Positions 41,854-51,179 of a stretch of DNA of 64,000 bases are shown here, piece by piece (the stretch's first letter is position 1; each line of letters starts with the position of its first letter). The DNA is from Nocardioides sp. S-1144 (GTDB lineage Bacteria; Actinomycetota; Actinomycetes; Propionibacteriales; Nocardioidaceae): assembly GCF_005954645.2 (NCBI RefSeq), contig NZ_CP040695.2:2418001-2482000 (forward strand), written 5' to 3'. The position numbers and the translations under genes are program-made. The notes under the pieces are model-generated. The model was not told the origin of the DNA. It searched no databases and saw only the letters and a list, made by a program, of their open reading frames with translations.

Positions 41854-42422
41854 GCGGACCCCGCGGGCCGCTCGAGACGGTCCTCGAGCTGCTCGAGGAC
41901 CGGGCACCCACGCTGGGTGCCGCCCGCCTGGTCTGCGTCGACGGCCCCGGCGGCTCGGGCAAGACCACGCTCGCCCGGGCGCTCGCCGCCGCGACCGGGG
42001 CGCCCGTCGTCCACATGGACGACCTGTACGACGGCTGGACCGGCCTGGCGCACGTCGACGCCCAGCTCGCGACGCTGCTGGTCCCGCTCGCCGAGGGCCG
42101 GCCGGGCCACTACCGCCGCTACGACTGGCACGCCGGCGCGCTCGCCGAGACCGTCACCGTCGCGCCGGACGACCTGACCACCGGCCTGCTCGTCGTCGAG
42201 GGGGTCGGCTCCGGCTCGGCGACCCACACCGACCTGGCCACGGTGCTGGTGTGGGTCGAGGCCCCCCGCGGCGTGCGGCTCCGGCGCGGGATCGAGCGCG
42301 ACGGCGGGCACCTGCGGGAGCAGTGGCTGGCCTGGCAGGACGCCGAGGACGCCCACCACGCGCGGCACCGCACCCGCGAGCGGGCCGACGTGCTGGTGGA
42401 CGGGACCCGGCCGGCTGGGTGA
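41850..42422 (+). CDS. P-loop kinase-like protein (uridine-kinase type), probable CTG start
   Basis: 190 residues. Walker A at about 34-42 (VDGPGGSGKTTLARALAA), an Asp pair in VHMDDLYDGW and a lid-like Arg segment (LRRGIERDGGHLREQW) recall the uridine/pantothenate kinase fold. The first ATG in frame comes after the P-loop, so the start must be earlier; the only near-cognate codon is CTG at 41850, overlapping the upstream stop as CTGA. Substrate unknown. It is the second such CTG start in the window. Confidence 0.75.
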   Translation: MSGPRGPLETVLELLEDRAPTLGAARLVCVDGPGGSGKTTLARALAAATGAPVVHMDDLYDGWTGLAHVDAQLATLLVPLAEGRPGHYRRYDWHAGALAETVTVAPDDLTTGLLVVEGVGSGSATHTDLATVLVWVEAPRGVRLRRGIERDGGHLREQWLAWQDAEDAHHARHRTRERADVLVDGTRPAG

Positions 42423-42462
42423 GGATCGGGTCACCGTCAGCATCCATCTCGGGAGACGACCC

Positions 42463-43827
42463 ATGACCCTGCCCGTCCACCACCGCCGCACCGCGCGGGT
42501 CCTCGTGACCGCCGGTGCCCTCGCTGCCACCGCGCTCACCGGCCTCACCGCCGTGCCCGCCGCCCGGGCCGTCGCACCGGCTGTCGCGGCCGACCGGGGC
42601 GGCCCGCCGTCCGCCACCGACGGCTTCGACGCCACCCTCACGCGCTGGGACGACGGCCGCGACTTCCGCGCCGGCGAGCTCGACGGGCTGCGGGTCCGGG
42701 GCGGCCGGCTCGAGCTCGACCGGGTCCGCACCCTCGCCGAGGTGCCCTACGTCGACCCGCACGGCGACGGGACCGGCCGCGTGTACGAGGCCGGCACCTG
42801 GACCTCGCCCGTGGTCCCCCTCGGCTACAGCACCGACGAGGCGATCTCGTCGTGGAACGCCACCACGCCGACCGGCACCTGGGTCGAGACGTCGTTCCGG
42901 GGCCGGCACACCGACGGCAGCTGGACCAGGTGGTACGTCCTGGGCCGCTGGACCTCCGGGATGGACTTCGCGGCCGGCGACATCCACCGCACCTCGCTCG
43001 ACGGCCAGCGCGACGACGACGGCACGGTCTACACCGACACCTTCTCCAGCAGGACCGGCCGGGAGCCGGTGGCCTTCCAGACGCGGGTCACGCTGCTGCG
43101 CCCGGTGGGCGCCCGCACCAGGCCCAGCCTCGAGGGCGTCACGACGATGACCAGCGAGCTGGTGCCCGCCGAGGCCCCGCCGACTAGCGAGTTCACCCTG
43201 GGACGCCACGTCGAGCTGCGGGTGCCGCGGTACTCGCAGAACATCCACCGCGGCGAGTACCCCGAGTACGGCGGCGGCGGCCAGGTCTGGTGCTCCCCCA
43301 CGTCGTCCTCGATGGTGATGCGGTGGTGGGGACGCCGCTTCGCCCCGAGCGCGCGCGACCTCGCCGGCATCGTCGCCCCGAACGGCGACCCGCAGGTGCC
43401 CCACGCCGCCCTCCACACCTGGGACCACACCTACGAGGGCGCCGGCAACTGGCCGTTCAACGCCGCCTACGCCCACAGCCACGGCCTCGACGCCTTCGTG
43501 ACCCGGCTCCGCTCCCTGGCCGAGGCCGAGCGGTTCGTCGCCGCCGGGATCCCGGTCATCACGTCGCTGTCGTGGGACCTCGAGGAGATGCCGGAGGCCG
43601 GCTACGCCACCAACGGGCACCTGATGGTCATCGTGGGCTTCACCGCCGGCGGCGACCCGATCCTCAACGACCCGGCCTCGAGCAGCAACGAGGAGGTCCG
43701 CAACGTCTACACCCGCGAGAACTTCGAGAAGGTCTGGCAGGGCTCCACCGGCGGCGTGTCCTACGTCTACACCGCGCCCGGCACGCGGCTGCCGCGGACC
43801 GTCCCGGGGCGGACCCCCAACTGGTGA
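42463..43827 (+). CDS. secreted C39-like cysteine peptidase
   Basis: 454 residues. A Sec-type signal peptide: HHRRTARVL, hydrophobic core AGALAATALTGLTAV, cut near ARA-VAP. Residues ~50-240 form a beta-rich N-terminal region with repeated WTRW-like strands (TDGSWTRWYVLGRW). The C-terminal papain-like domain has Cys in GGGGQVWCSPTSSSMVMRWW, His in NGHLMVIVGF and Asp in ILNDPASS. Fits the Peptidase_C39_2 family, exported by Sec and not fused to a bacteriocin exporter. Substrate unknown; cell-wall or extracellular protein turnover is possible. Shine-Dalgarno GGGAGA before the ATG. Confidence 0.88.
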   Translation: MTLPVHHRRTARVLVTAGALAATALTGLTAVPAARAVAPAVAADRGGPPSATDGFDATLTRWDDGRDFRAGELDGLRVRGGRLELDRVRTLAEVPYVDPHGDGTGRVYEAGTWTSPVVPLGYSTDEAISSWNATTPTGTWVETSFRGRHTDGSWTRWYVLGRWTSGMDFAAGDIHRTSLDGQRDDDGTVYTDTFSSRTGREPVAFQTRVTLLRPVGARTRPSLEGVTTMTSELVPAEAPPTSEFTLGRHVELRVPRYSQNIHRGEYPEYGGGGQVWCSPTSSSMVMRWWGRRFAPSARDLAGIVAPNGDPQVPHAALHTWDHTYEGAGNWPFNAAYAHSHGLDAFVTRLRSLAEAERFVAAGIPVITSLSWDLEEMPEAGYATNGHLMVIVGFTAGGDPILNDPASSSNEEVRNVYTRENFEKVWQGSTGGVSYVYTAPGTRLPRTVPGRTPNW

Positions 43828-43839
43828 GAGCCTGGTGCC

Positions 43840-44760
43840 GTGCTTCCTCCCAGCGGTGACCAGTACGCGATCTCGGCCGGCGGCTACCACGCGGTGGTCA
43901 CCGAGAGCGGTGGCGCGCTGCGCTCCCTGACCCACGACGGCCGGGCGCTCGTCGACGGGTTCGGCGAGGACGAGATGTCCTCCGGCGGCCGCGGTCAGCT
44001 GCTGGTGCCGTGGCCCAACCGGATCCGCGACGGGCGCTACTCCTTCGGCGGCCACGACCTCCAGCTGCCGCTCACCGAGCCGAAGCGGCACCACGCCTCA
44101 CACGGGCTCGCACGCTGGGTGGCGTGGAGCCTCGAGGAGCACACGGCGTCGTCGGTGACGCTGCGCTACCGGCTGATGGCGCAGTCGGGGTACCCGTGGA
44201 CCCTCGACCTGCACGTCGTCCACGACCTGTCCGCCGACGGGCTCACCGTCACCCAGTCGGCCACGAACCTGGCCGCCACCCCGGCGCCGTACGCCTCGGG
44301 CGCGCACCCCTACCTCACCGTCGGCGACGGACCGGTCGACGACTGGGAGCTGGCGCTGCCCGCGGCCACCCGGTCGGTCACCGACGACGCGCTGATCCCG
44401 GTCGGCCGCGAGCCGGTGGGGGGCACCGCCCACGACTTCCGGACGCCGCGCCGGCTGGGCGACCTCGAGCTGAACACCGCCTTCACCGACCTCGAGCGCG
44501 ACGGGCGCGGCGAGGCCACCGTCGTCCTGCGCGACCCGGCGACCGGTCGCGGGGTCGCGCTGTGGGCCGACGCCGGCGTCCGGTGGTTCCAGCTCTACAC
44601 CGCCGACGACGTGCCCGCGACCGCGCGGCGCTCGATGGCCGTCGAGCCGATGACCGCGAACGCCGACGCGTTCCGCAGCGGCGACGACCTGCTCACCCTC
44701 GAGCCGGGCGGCGACGTCTCAGTGACGTGGGGGATCCGCGCGGTCGACGAGGAGTCGTAG
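43840..44760 (+). CDS. aldose 1-epimerase family protein
   Basis: 306 residues. Interconverts alpha and beta anomers of sugars. Typical blocks: GGALRSLTHDGRALVDGF, LVPWPNRIRDGRYSFGGHDLQLPLTEP, HASHGLARWVAW (catalytic His), SGAHPYLTVG (second His) and the late MAVEPMTANADAF with the catalytic Glu. GTG start at 43840, 12 bases after the peptidase gene; no Shine-Dalgarno. Its last 42 bases overlap the convergent PH-domain gene. The exact sugar is unknown. Confidence 0.88.
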   Translation: MLPPSGDQYAISAGGYHAVVTESGGALRSLTHDGRALVDGFGEDEMSSGGRGQLLVPWPNRIRDGRYSFGGHDLQLPLTEPKRHHASHGLARWVAWSLEEHTASSVTLRYRLMAQSGYPWTLDLHVVHDLSADGLTVTQSATNLAATPAPYASGAHPYLTVGDGPVDDWELALPAATRSVTDDALIPVGREPVGGTAHDFRTPRRLGDLELNTAFTDLERDGRGEATVVLRDPATGRGVALWADAGVRWFQLYTADDVPATARRSMAVEPMTANADAFRSGDDLLTLEPGGDVSVTWGIRAVDEES

Positions 44761-45201
44761 CTGGCGCACGGCCTGCCGGGCCCGGGCGCCGTCGGAGCCC
44801 TGGATGCCCATCACCGACGCGGTGGTGCCGTCGGCCAGGTCGAGCACGGCCCAGGGCGCGCCCGGGTTGAGCCGGACCGCGACGATCTCGGCCCAGGCGT
44901 AGACCCGTCGGCGGTAGCCGTTGACCACGACCAGGCCCTCCTCGCGCGCCTCGGCCCGGCAGCGGGCCAGCGCGTAGAGGCAGGCGAAGCCGAGCAGGTA
45001 CATCGCGATCACCGTGCCGCGCTGCAGCCAGGTGACCGCGTCGCGGGTCTCCTGGTCGAACCCGACGAACCACAGCAGCGCGGTGATGACGAACAGCGAG
45101 CCGCCACCGGCGATCCCCGCGATGCGGGGGCCGAGGGGGCGCCAGGTCACGGGGAGCGCCGGGAGGCCGGCGGCCCCCGGCTGCTCAGAGCCGGCAGGCA
45201 T
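44719..45201 (-). CDS. PH-domain membrane protein
   Basis: 160 residues. Two membrane helices (IAGIAGGGSLFVITALLWFVGF and VIAMYLLGFACLYALARC) followed by a bacterial PH-like domain (EEGLVVVNGYRRRVYAWAEIVAVRLNPGAPWAVLDLADGTTASVMGIQ). Family of unknown function, often located beside hisG in actinobacteria. Its first 17 bases overlap hisG, so it is probably the last gene of the rib-his transcript. Confidence 0.82.
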   Translation of the reverse strand: MPAGSEQPGAAGLPALPVTWRPLGPRIAGIAGGGSLFVITALLWFVGFDQETRDAVTWLQRGTVIAMYLLGFACLYALARCRAEAREEGLVVVNGYRRRVYAWAEIVAVRLNPGAPWAVLDLADGTTASVMGIQGSDGARARQAVRQLRLLVDRADPPRH

Positions 45202-46042
45202 GGATGTCGGTGAGCAGGATGCCGCGGGCGCCGAGGTCGTAGAGCTCGTCCATCAGCCGCTGGGAGCCGTCGCGGGGCACCATGGCGCGGACCGCGAACC
45301 AGCCGTCCCGGCTGAGCGGGGCGATCGTCGGGCTCTCGATGCCGGGGGTGAGCCGCATCGCCGCCTCGAGGTCGGCCTCGGCGACGTCGTAGTCCATCAT
45401 CACGTAGCTGCGCGCGACCAGGACGCCCTCGACCCGGCGCCGGAAGACCTGGAACCCCTCCGGCAGCGCGGTCCCGTCGGCGCCGGCGCGGGTGATCAGC
45501 ACCGCCTCGGACTGCAGGATCGGCTCGCCGAAGGTCTCCAGCCCGGCCTGGCGCAGCGTCGACCCGGTCTCGACGACGTCGGCGATCACGTCGGCCACCC
45601 CGAGCTGGATGCTCGACTCGACCGCGCCGTCGAGCCGCGTCACCGTGGCCTCGAGGCCCCGCTCGTCGAGGAAGGCCTGCACCACGCCGACGTAGGAGGT
45701 GGCGATCCGCGTGCCGGCGAGCTGCTCGAGGTCGGTGAAGCGGCCCTGCGGCCCGGCGAAGCGGAAGGTGCTGCGCCCGAAGCCGAGGGTGAGTGCCTCC
45801 TGCGCCTGGGCGCCGGAGTCGCGGAGCAGGTCGCGGCCGGTGATGCCGACGTCGAGGGTGCCCTCGCCGACGTACAGCGCGATGTCGCGGGGGCGCAGGT
45901 AGAAGAACTCGACGCCGTTCTCGGGGTCGGAGAGCGTCAGCTGCTTGCTGTCGTCGCGCTGCCGGTAGCCCGACTCACGCAGGATGTCGGCGGCGGCGGT
46001 CGCCAGCGACCCCTTGTTGGGGATGGCGATCTTGAGGGTCAT
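45185..46042 (-). CDS. hisG: ATP phosphoribosyltransferase (long form)
   Basis: 285 residues. First, feedback-controlled step of histidine synthesis. Seen: IAIPNKGSLATAAADIL, the PRPP loop DVVETGSTLRQAGL, and the C-terminal ACT-like regulatory domain of the long form (SRDGWFAVRAMVPRDGSQRLMDELYDLGARGILLTDI), so it should not need HisZ. AGGA Shine-Dalgarno before the ATG. It lies 10 bases after hisE. Confidence 0.96.
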   Translation of the reverse strand: MTLKIAIPNKGSLATAAADILRESGYRQRDDSKQLTLSDPENGVEFFYLRPRDIALYVGEGTLDVGITGRDLLRDSGAQAQEALTLGFGRSTFRFAGPQGRFTDLEQLAGTRIATSYVGVVQAFLDERGLEATVTRLDGAVESSIQLGVADVIADVVETGSTLRQAGLETFGEPILQSEAVLITRAGADGTALPEGFQVFRRRVEGVLVARSYVMMDYDVAEADLEAAMRLTPGIESPTIAPLSRDGWFAVRAMVPRDGSQRLMDELYDLGARGILLTDIHACRL

Positions 46043-46052
46043 GGGGTTCCTG

Positions 46053-46316
46053 TCACAGGTGGGCGTAGACGTCCTGGAGCGAGATGCCGCTGGCGATCAT
46101 CAGCACCTGGGCGTGGTAGAGCAGCTGGCTGATCTCCTCGGCCGTGCGCTCCCTGCCCTCGTGCTCGGCGGCCATCCAGGACTCGGCGGCCTCCTCGACC
46201 AGCTTCTTGCCGATGGCGTGGACGCCGGCGTCGAGCTCGGCGACGGTGCCGGACCCCTCGGGTCGCGTGCGGGCCTTCTCGGTCAGCTCGGCAAACAGCC
46301 CGTCGAACGTCTTCAC
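46053..46316 (-). CDS. hisE: phosphoribosyl-ATP diphosphatase
   Basis: 87 residues. Second step of histidine synthesis. MazG-like all-alpha fold with the metal-binding [14 protein letters not shown] and [14 protein letters not shown]. The GTG at 46316 lacks a Shine-Dalgarno; TAGGCT lies eight bases upstream and contains the ribH stop codon, so hisE-hisG may have its own promoter in addition to read-through from the rib genes. Confidence 0.95.
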   Translation of the reverse strand: MKTFDGLFAELTEKARTRPEGSGTVAELDAGVHAIGKKLVEEAAESWMAAEHEGRERTAEEISQLLYHAQVLMIASGISLQDVYAHL

Positions 46317-46327
46317 GGGAGGTCAGC

Positions 46328-48832
<2,505 letters not shown>

Positions 48833-48836
<4 letters not shown>

Positions 48837-49447
48837 GGGGTCACCGTCCCCGCGGTGTCGCGCCAGGCGAGCAGCCGCTCGACGTGCTTGGCGAGGACGT
48901 CGACCTCGAGGTTGACCCGGTCGCCCGGCTGCCGCGTGCCGAGCGTCGTGCGGGCGAGGGTCTCGGGGATCAGGCTGACGGTGAACCGGTCGGTGCCGGC
49001 CTCGACCACGGTCAGGCTGATGCCGTCGACGGCGATCCACCCCTTGTCGACGAGGTAGCGACCCAGGTCGGCGGGCAGTGAGACCTCGACGACCTCCCAG
49101 TGCTCGCTGGGCGTGCGGGACAGGACCTCGCCGACGCCGTCGACGTGGCCCTGCACGATGTGGCCGCCGAGCCGCTTCTCGGCGGTGACGGCGCGCTCGA
49201 GGTTGACCTGGTCCCCGGGGCGGACGCCGTGCAGCGACGTCTTGTCGAGCGTCTCCTGCATGACGTCGGCGGTCCACGTGGTGTCGGTGCGCTCGGCGAT
49301 GGTCAGGCAGCAGCCGTTGACCGAGATCGAGTCGCCGAGGCCGGCGTCCTCGAGCACGGTGGCGGCGCGCACGGTGAGGCGGATGGCGTCGCCCTGGTCC
49401 TCGACGGCCTCGATGGTGCCGAGCTCCTCGACGATTCCGGTGAACAT
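48833..49447 (-). CDS. ribE: riboflavin synthase alpha chain
   Basis: 204 residues. Two internally repeated lumazine-binding barrels: MFTGIVEELGTIEAVEDQG...SISVNGCCLTIA and HIVQGHVDGVGEVLS...WIAVDGISLTVVEAG. Dismutates two lumazines to riboflavin. ATG at 49447 is one base after the ribD stop. Normal length. Confidence 0.96.
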
Positions 49448-49448
49448 G

Positions 49449-50522
49449 TCAGTCCTTCCTTCGTGGCGCGGGGGTGCTCGGGGCACGGGGGGTGAGGGTG
49501 AGGCGGACGTTCGGCTCCTCGCCGTCGATCCCCGGCAGCACGGTGACGTCGGCGACCACCGGGCGGAACGCCTGGTCGATCCCGGTGATTCCGAGGTCGC
49601 CGACGGCCGACCGCCCGGCACCGAGCAGCACCGGCGCGACGTAGGCGACGATCTCGTCGACCAGGCCGGCCCGCAGGAAGGCGGCGGCCAGCGTCGGCCC
49701 GCCCTCCAGGAGCACGTGCTGGCGGCCGCGGGCGCCCAGGTCGGCCAGCGCCACGTGGGGGTCGCGGGTGCGGAGGTGGACGGTCTCGGCGTCGTCGTTG
49801 AACACGCGGCGGGCCGGGTCGAGGCCGCGCTCCCCCATGACGGCGCGCAGGGGCTGCACGTCCAGCGCGACGCCGTCCTCGTCGCGGACGGTGAGCAGCG
49901 GGTCGTCGACGGCGACGGTGTTGGTGCCGACCAGCATGGTGTCGCACAGGGCGCGGAGGCGGTGGGTGTCGAGCCGCGCGGCCCGGCCGGAGACCCAGCG
50001 CGAGGTGCCGTCGGCGGCGGCGCTGCGTCCGTCGAGGGTCGCGGCGAACTTCCAGGTGACGAACGGGCGCTGCTCGCGCAGGGCCACCCGGTACACCTCG
50101 GCCAGCCGGGCGGCCTCGTCGGCGAGCAGCCCGGACTCCACCTCGATGCCGGCCGCCTCGAGCGCGGCGCGACCGCCCGCGGCCACCGGGTTGGCGTCGG
50201 CCTCGGCGTACACGACCCGGCGCACGCCGGCGCGGACGAGCGCCTCGGTGCAGGGACCGGTGCGACCGGTGTGGTGGCACGGCTCGAGGGTCACCACCGC
50301 GGTCGTGCCGCGCGCCGCGGCCCCGGCCCGGGCCAGGGCCTCGGCCTCGGCGTGCGGGGTCCCGGGGCCGCGGTGGTGGCCCTCGGCGACCGTGCGGCCG
50401 GCGTCGTCGAGCAGGACGCACCCGACCCGGCGGGTGTCGGCGACCATCGGGACGCCGGGCGTCGCGGCCAGCACCAGCGCGCGGCGCATCGCCGCGTGCT
50501 CGGCCGCGCGGGTGTCGCCCAT
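49449..50522 (-). CDS. ribD: bifunctional riboflavin deaminase/reductase
   Basis: 357 residues. The N-terminal cytidine-deaminase-like domain has the zinc site HAEAEAL and EPCHHTGRTGPC; the C-terminal reductase domain has FVTWKFAATLDGRSAAADGTSRWVSG and VLLEGGPTLAAAFL. First gene of the rib operon. ATG at 50522 with a GGAG Shine-Dalgarno, which lies inside a hairpin controlled by the FMN riboswitch. Confidence 0.95.
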   Translation of the reverse strand: MGDTRAAEHAAMRRALVLAATPGVPMVADTRRVGCVLLDDAGRTVAEGHHRGPGTPHAEAEALARAGAAARGTTAVVTLEPCHHTGRTGPCTEALVRAGVRRVVYAEADANPVAAGGRAALEAAGIEVESGLLADEAARLAEVYRVALREQRPFVTWKFAATLDGRSAAADGTSRWVSGRAARLDTHRLRALCDTMLVGTNTVAVDDPLLTVRDEDGVALDVQPLRAVMGERGLDPARRVFNDDAETVHLRTRDPHVALADLGARGRQHVLLEGGPTLAAAFLRAGLVDEIVAYVAPVLLGAGRSAVGDLGITGIDQAFRPVVADVTVLPGIDGEEPNVRLTLTPRAPSTPAPRRKD

Positions 50523-50564
50523 GTCGTCTCCGGTCCGGTCGGGCTCACGGACTCCGGGGACGAC
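50523..50564 (-). promoter_or_regulatory. Shine-Dalgarno-sequestering hairpin of ribD
   Basis: GTCGTCCCCGG (50554-50564) pairs with CCGGAGACGAC (50523-50533), 10 of 11 positions, on the minus strand. The second arm contains the ribD Shine-Dalgarno and abuts its ATG. This looks like the translational off-switch of the FMN riboswitch. Confidence 0.6.
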
Positions 50565-50610
50565 GGTCGCGGACGGTCCCGAGGCTCGGGCGACGTCGGC
50601 GAACCACTGC

Positions 50611-50730
50611 GTGCGCTTACCATCCGGACTTTCACCGTCGGTCCAGGAGTTCCACCTGGTCAACCGCTCACTGGAGGTGAGCGGGTCGCGGACTGTCACC
50701 GCCGGCTCGGAATTGCACCGACCCCAGAGC
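50611..50730 (-). promoter_or_regulatory. FMN riboswitch (RFN element)
   Basis: On the minus strand the conserved blocks appear in order: GGGTCGGTGCAATTCCGAGC, CCGGCGGTGACAGTCCGCGA, a variable hairpin (CCGCTCACCTCCAGTGAGCGG), CCAGGTGGAACTCCTGG, then GACCGACGGTGAAAGTCCGG. About 90 bases upstream of ribD. Binds FMN and turns the riboflavin operon down. Confidence 0.95.
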
Positions 50731-50754
50731 ACGCGAGCGAAGATGCTGCTTTGT

Positions 50755-51036
50755 TCACTCGTCGGCTCGAGTTTGCCACACACCCGGGTCCTCGGCGGTG
50801 TGGGCCACCTCACGCCGGGCCCGGCGGCCGGGACGCCGGTCGGCGTCGTCCTCGGCGTCGCCGGCGCGGCCGGCGTGGCGGTTCGCGTCGAGCAGGCAGA
50901 GCACGCCCAGGTAGGCCCAGCCGACCCACAGCGGCCACGGCAGCGCCGAGATCGCCGTCACCGCGGCCAGCACGCCCCCACCCACCAGCCACCCGCGGAC
51001 CCACGGGTCGTCCCCGACCCGTTCGACGTCGTCCAT
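50755..51036 (-). CDS. small membrane protein, unknown function
   Basis: 93 residues with one or two membrane helices (WLVGGGVLAAVTAISALPW, LWVGWAYLGVLCLLDA) and a charged cytoplasmic tail rich in Arg/Asp. Not recognised. The ATG at 51036 is preceded at six bases by CAGACT, the same arrangement as at 36403 and 55164, and has no Shine-Dalgarno. It ends about 20 bases before the riboswitch core. It could be unrelated to riboflavin. Confidence 0.6.
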   Translation of the reverse strand: MDDVERVGDDPWVRGWLVGGGVLAAVTAISALPWPLWVGWAYLGVLCLLDANRHAGRAGDAEDDADRRPGRRARREVAHTAEDPGVWQTRADE

Positions 51037-51096
51037 GGCACGAGTCTGGTGGTTGATGGCGGGTTAGACAACTAAGCCACGCGAGTTACGCGGCAT

Positions 51097-51175
51097 CCAG
51101 ATCCGCGCAATTGCCGCAGATTGCTCGGGTTTCGTGTCCCCGACCGAGCCAGTCGCGGCAATTGCGCGGATCTGG
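51097..51175. repeat. perfect 21-bp inverted repeat with 37-base spacer
   Basis: Arms 51097-51117 and 51155-51175 are exact complements; each holds GCGCAATTGC-like core. It lies four bases after the pnkp stop (minus strand) and upstream of the small membrane gene. There is no T-run, so a Rho-independent terminator is doubtful. Confidence 0.8.
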
Positions 51176-51179
51176 CCGC

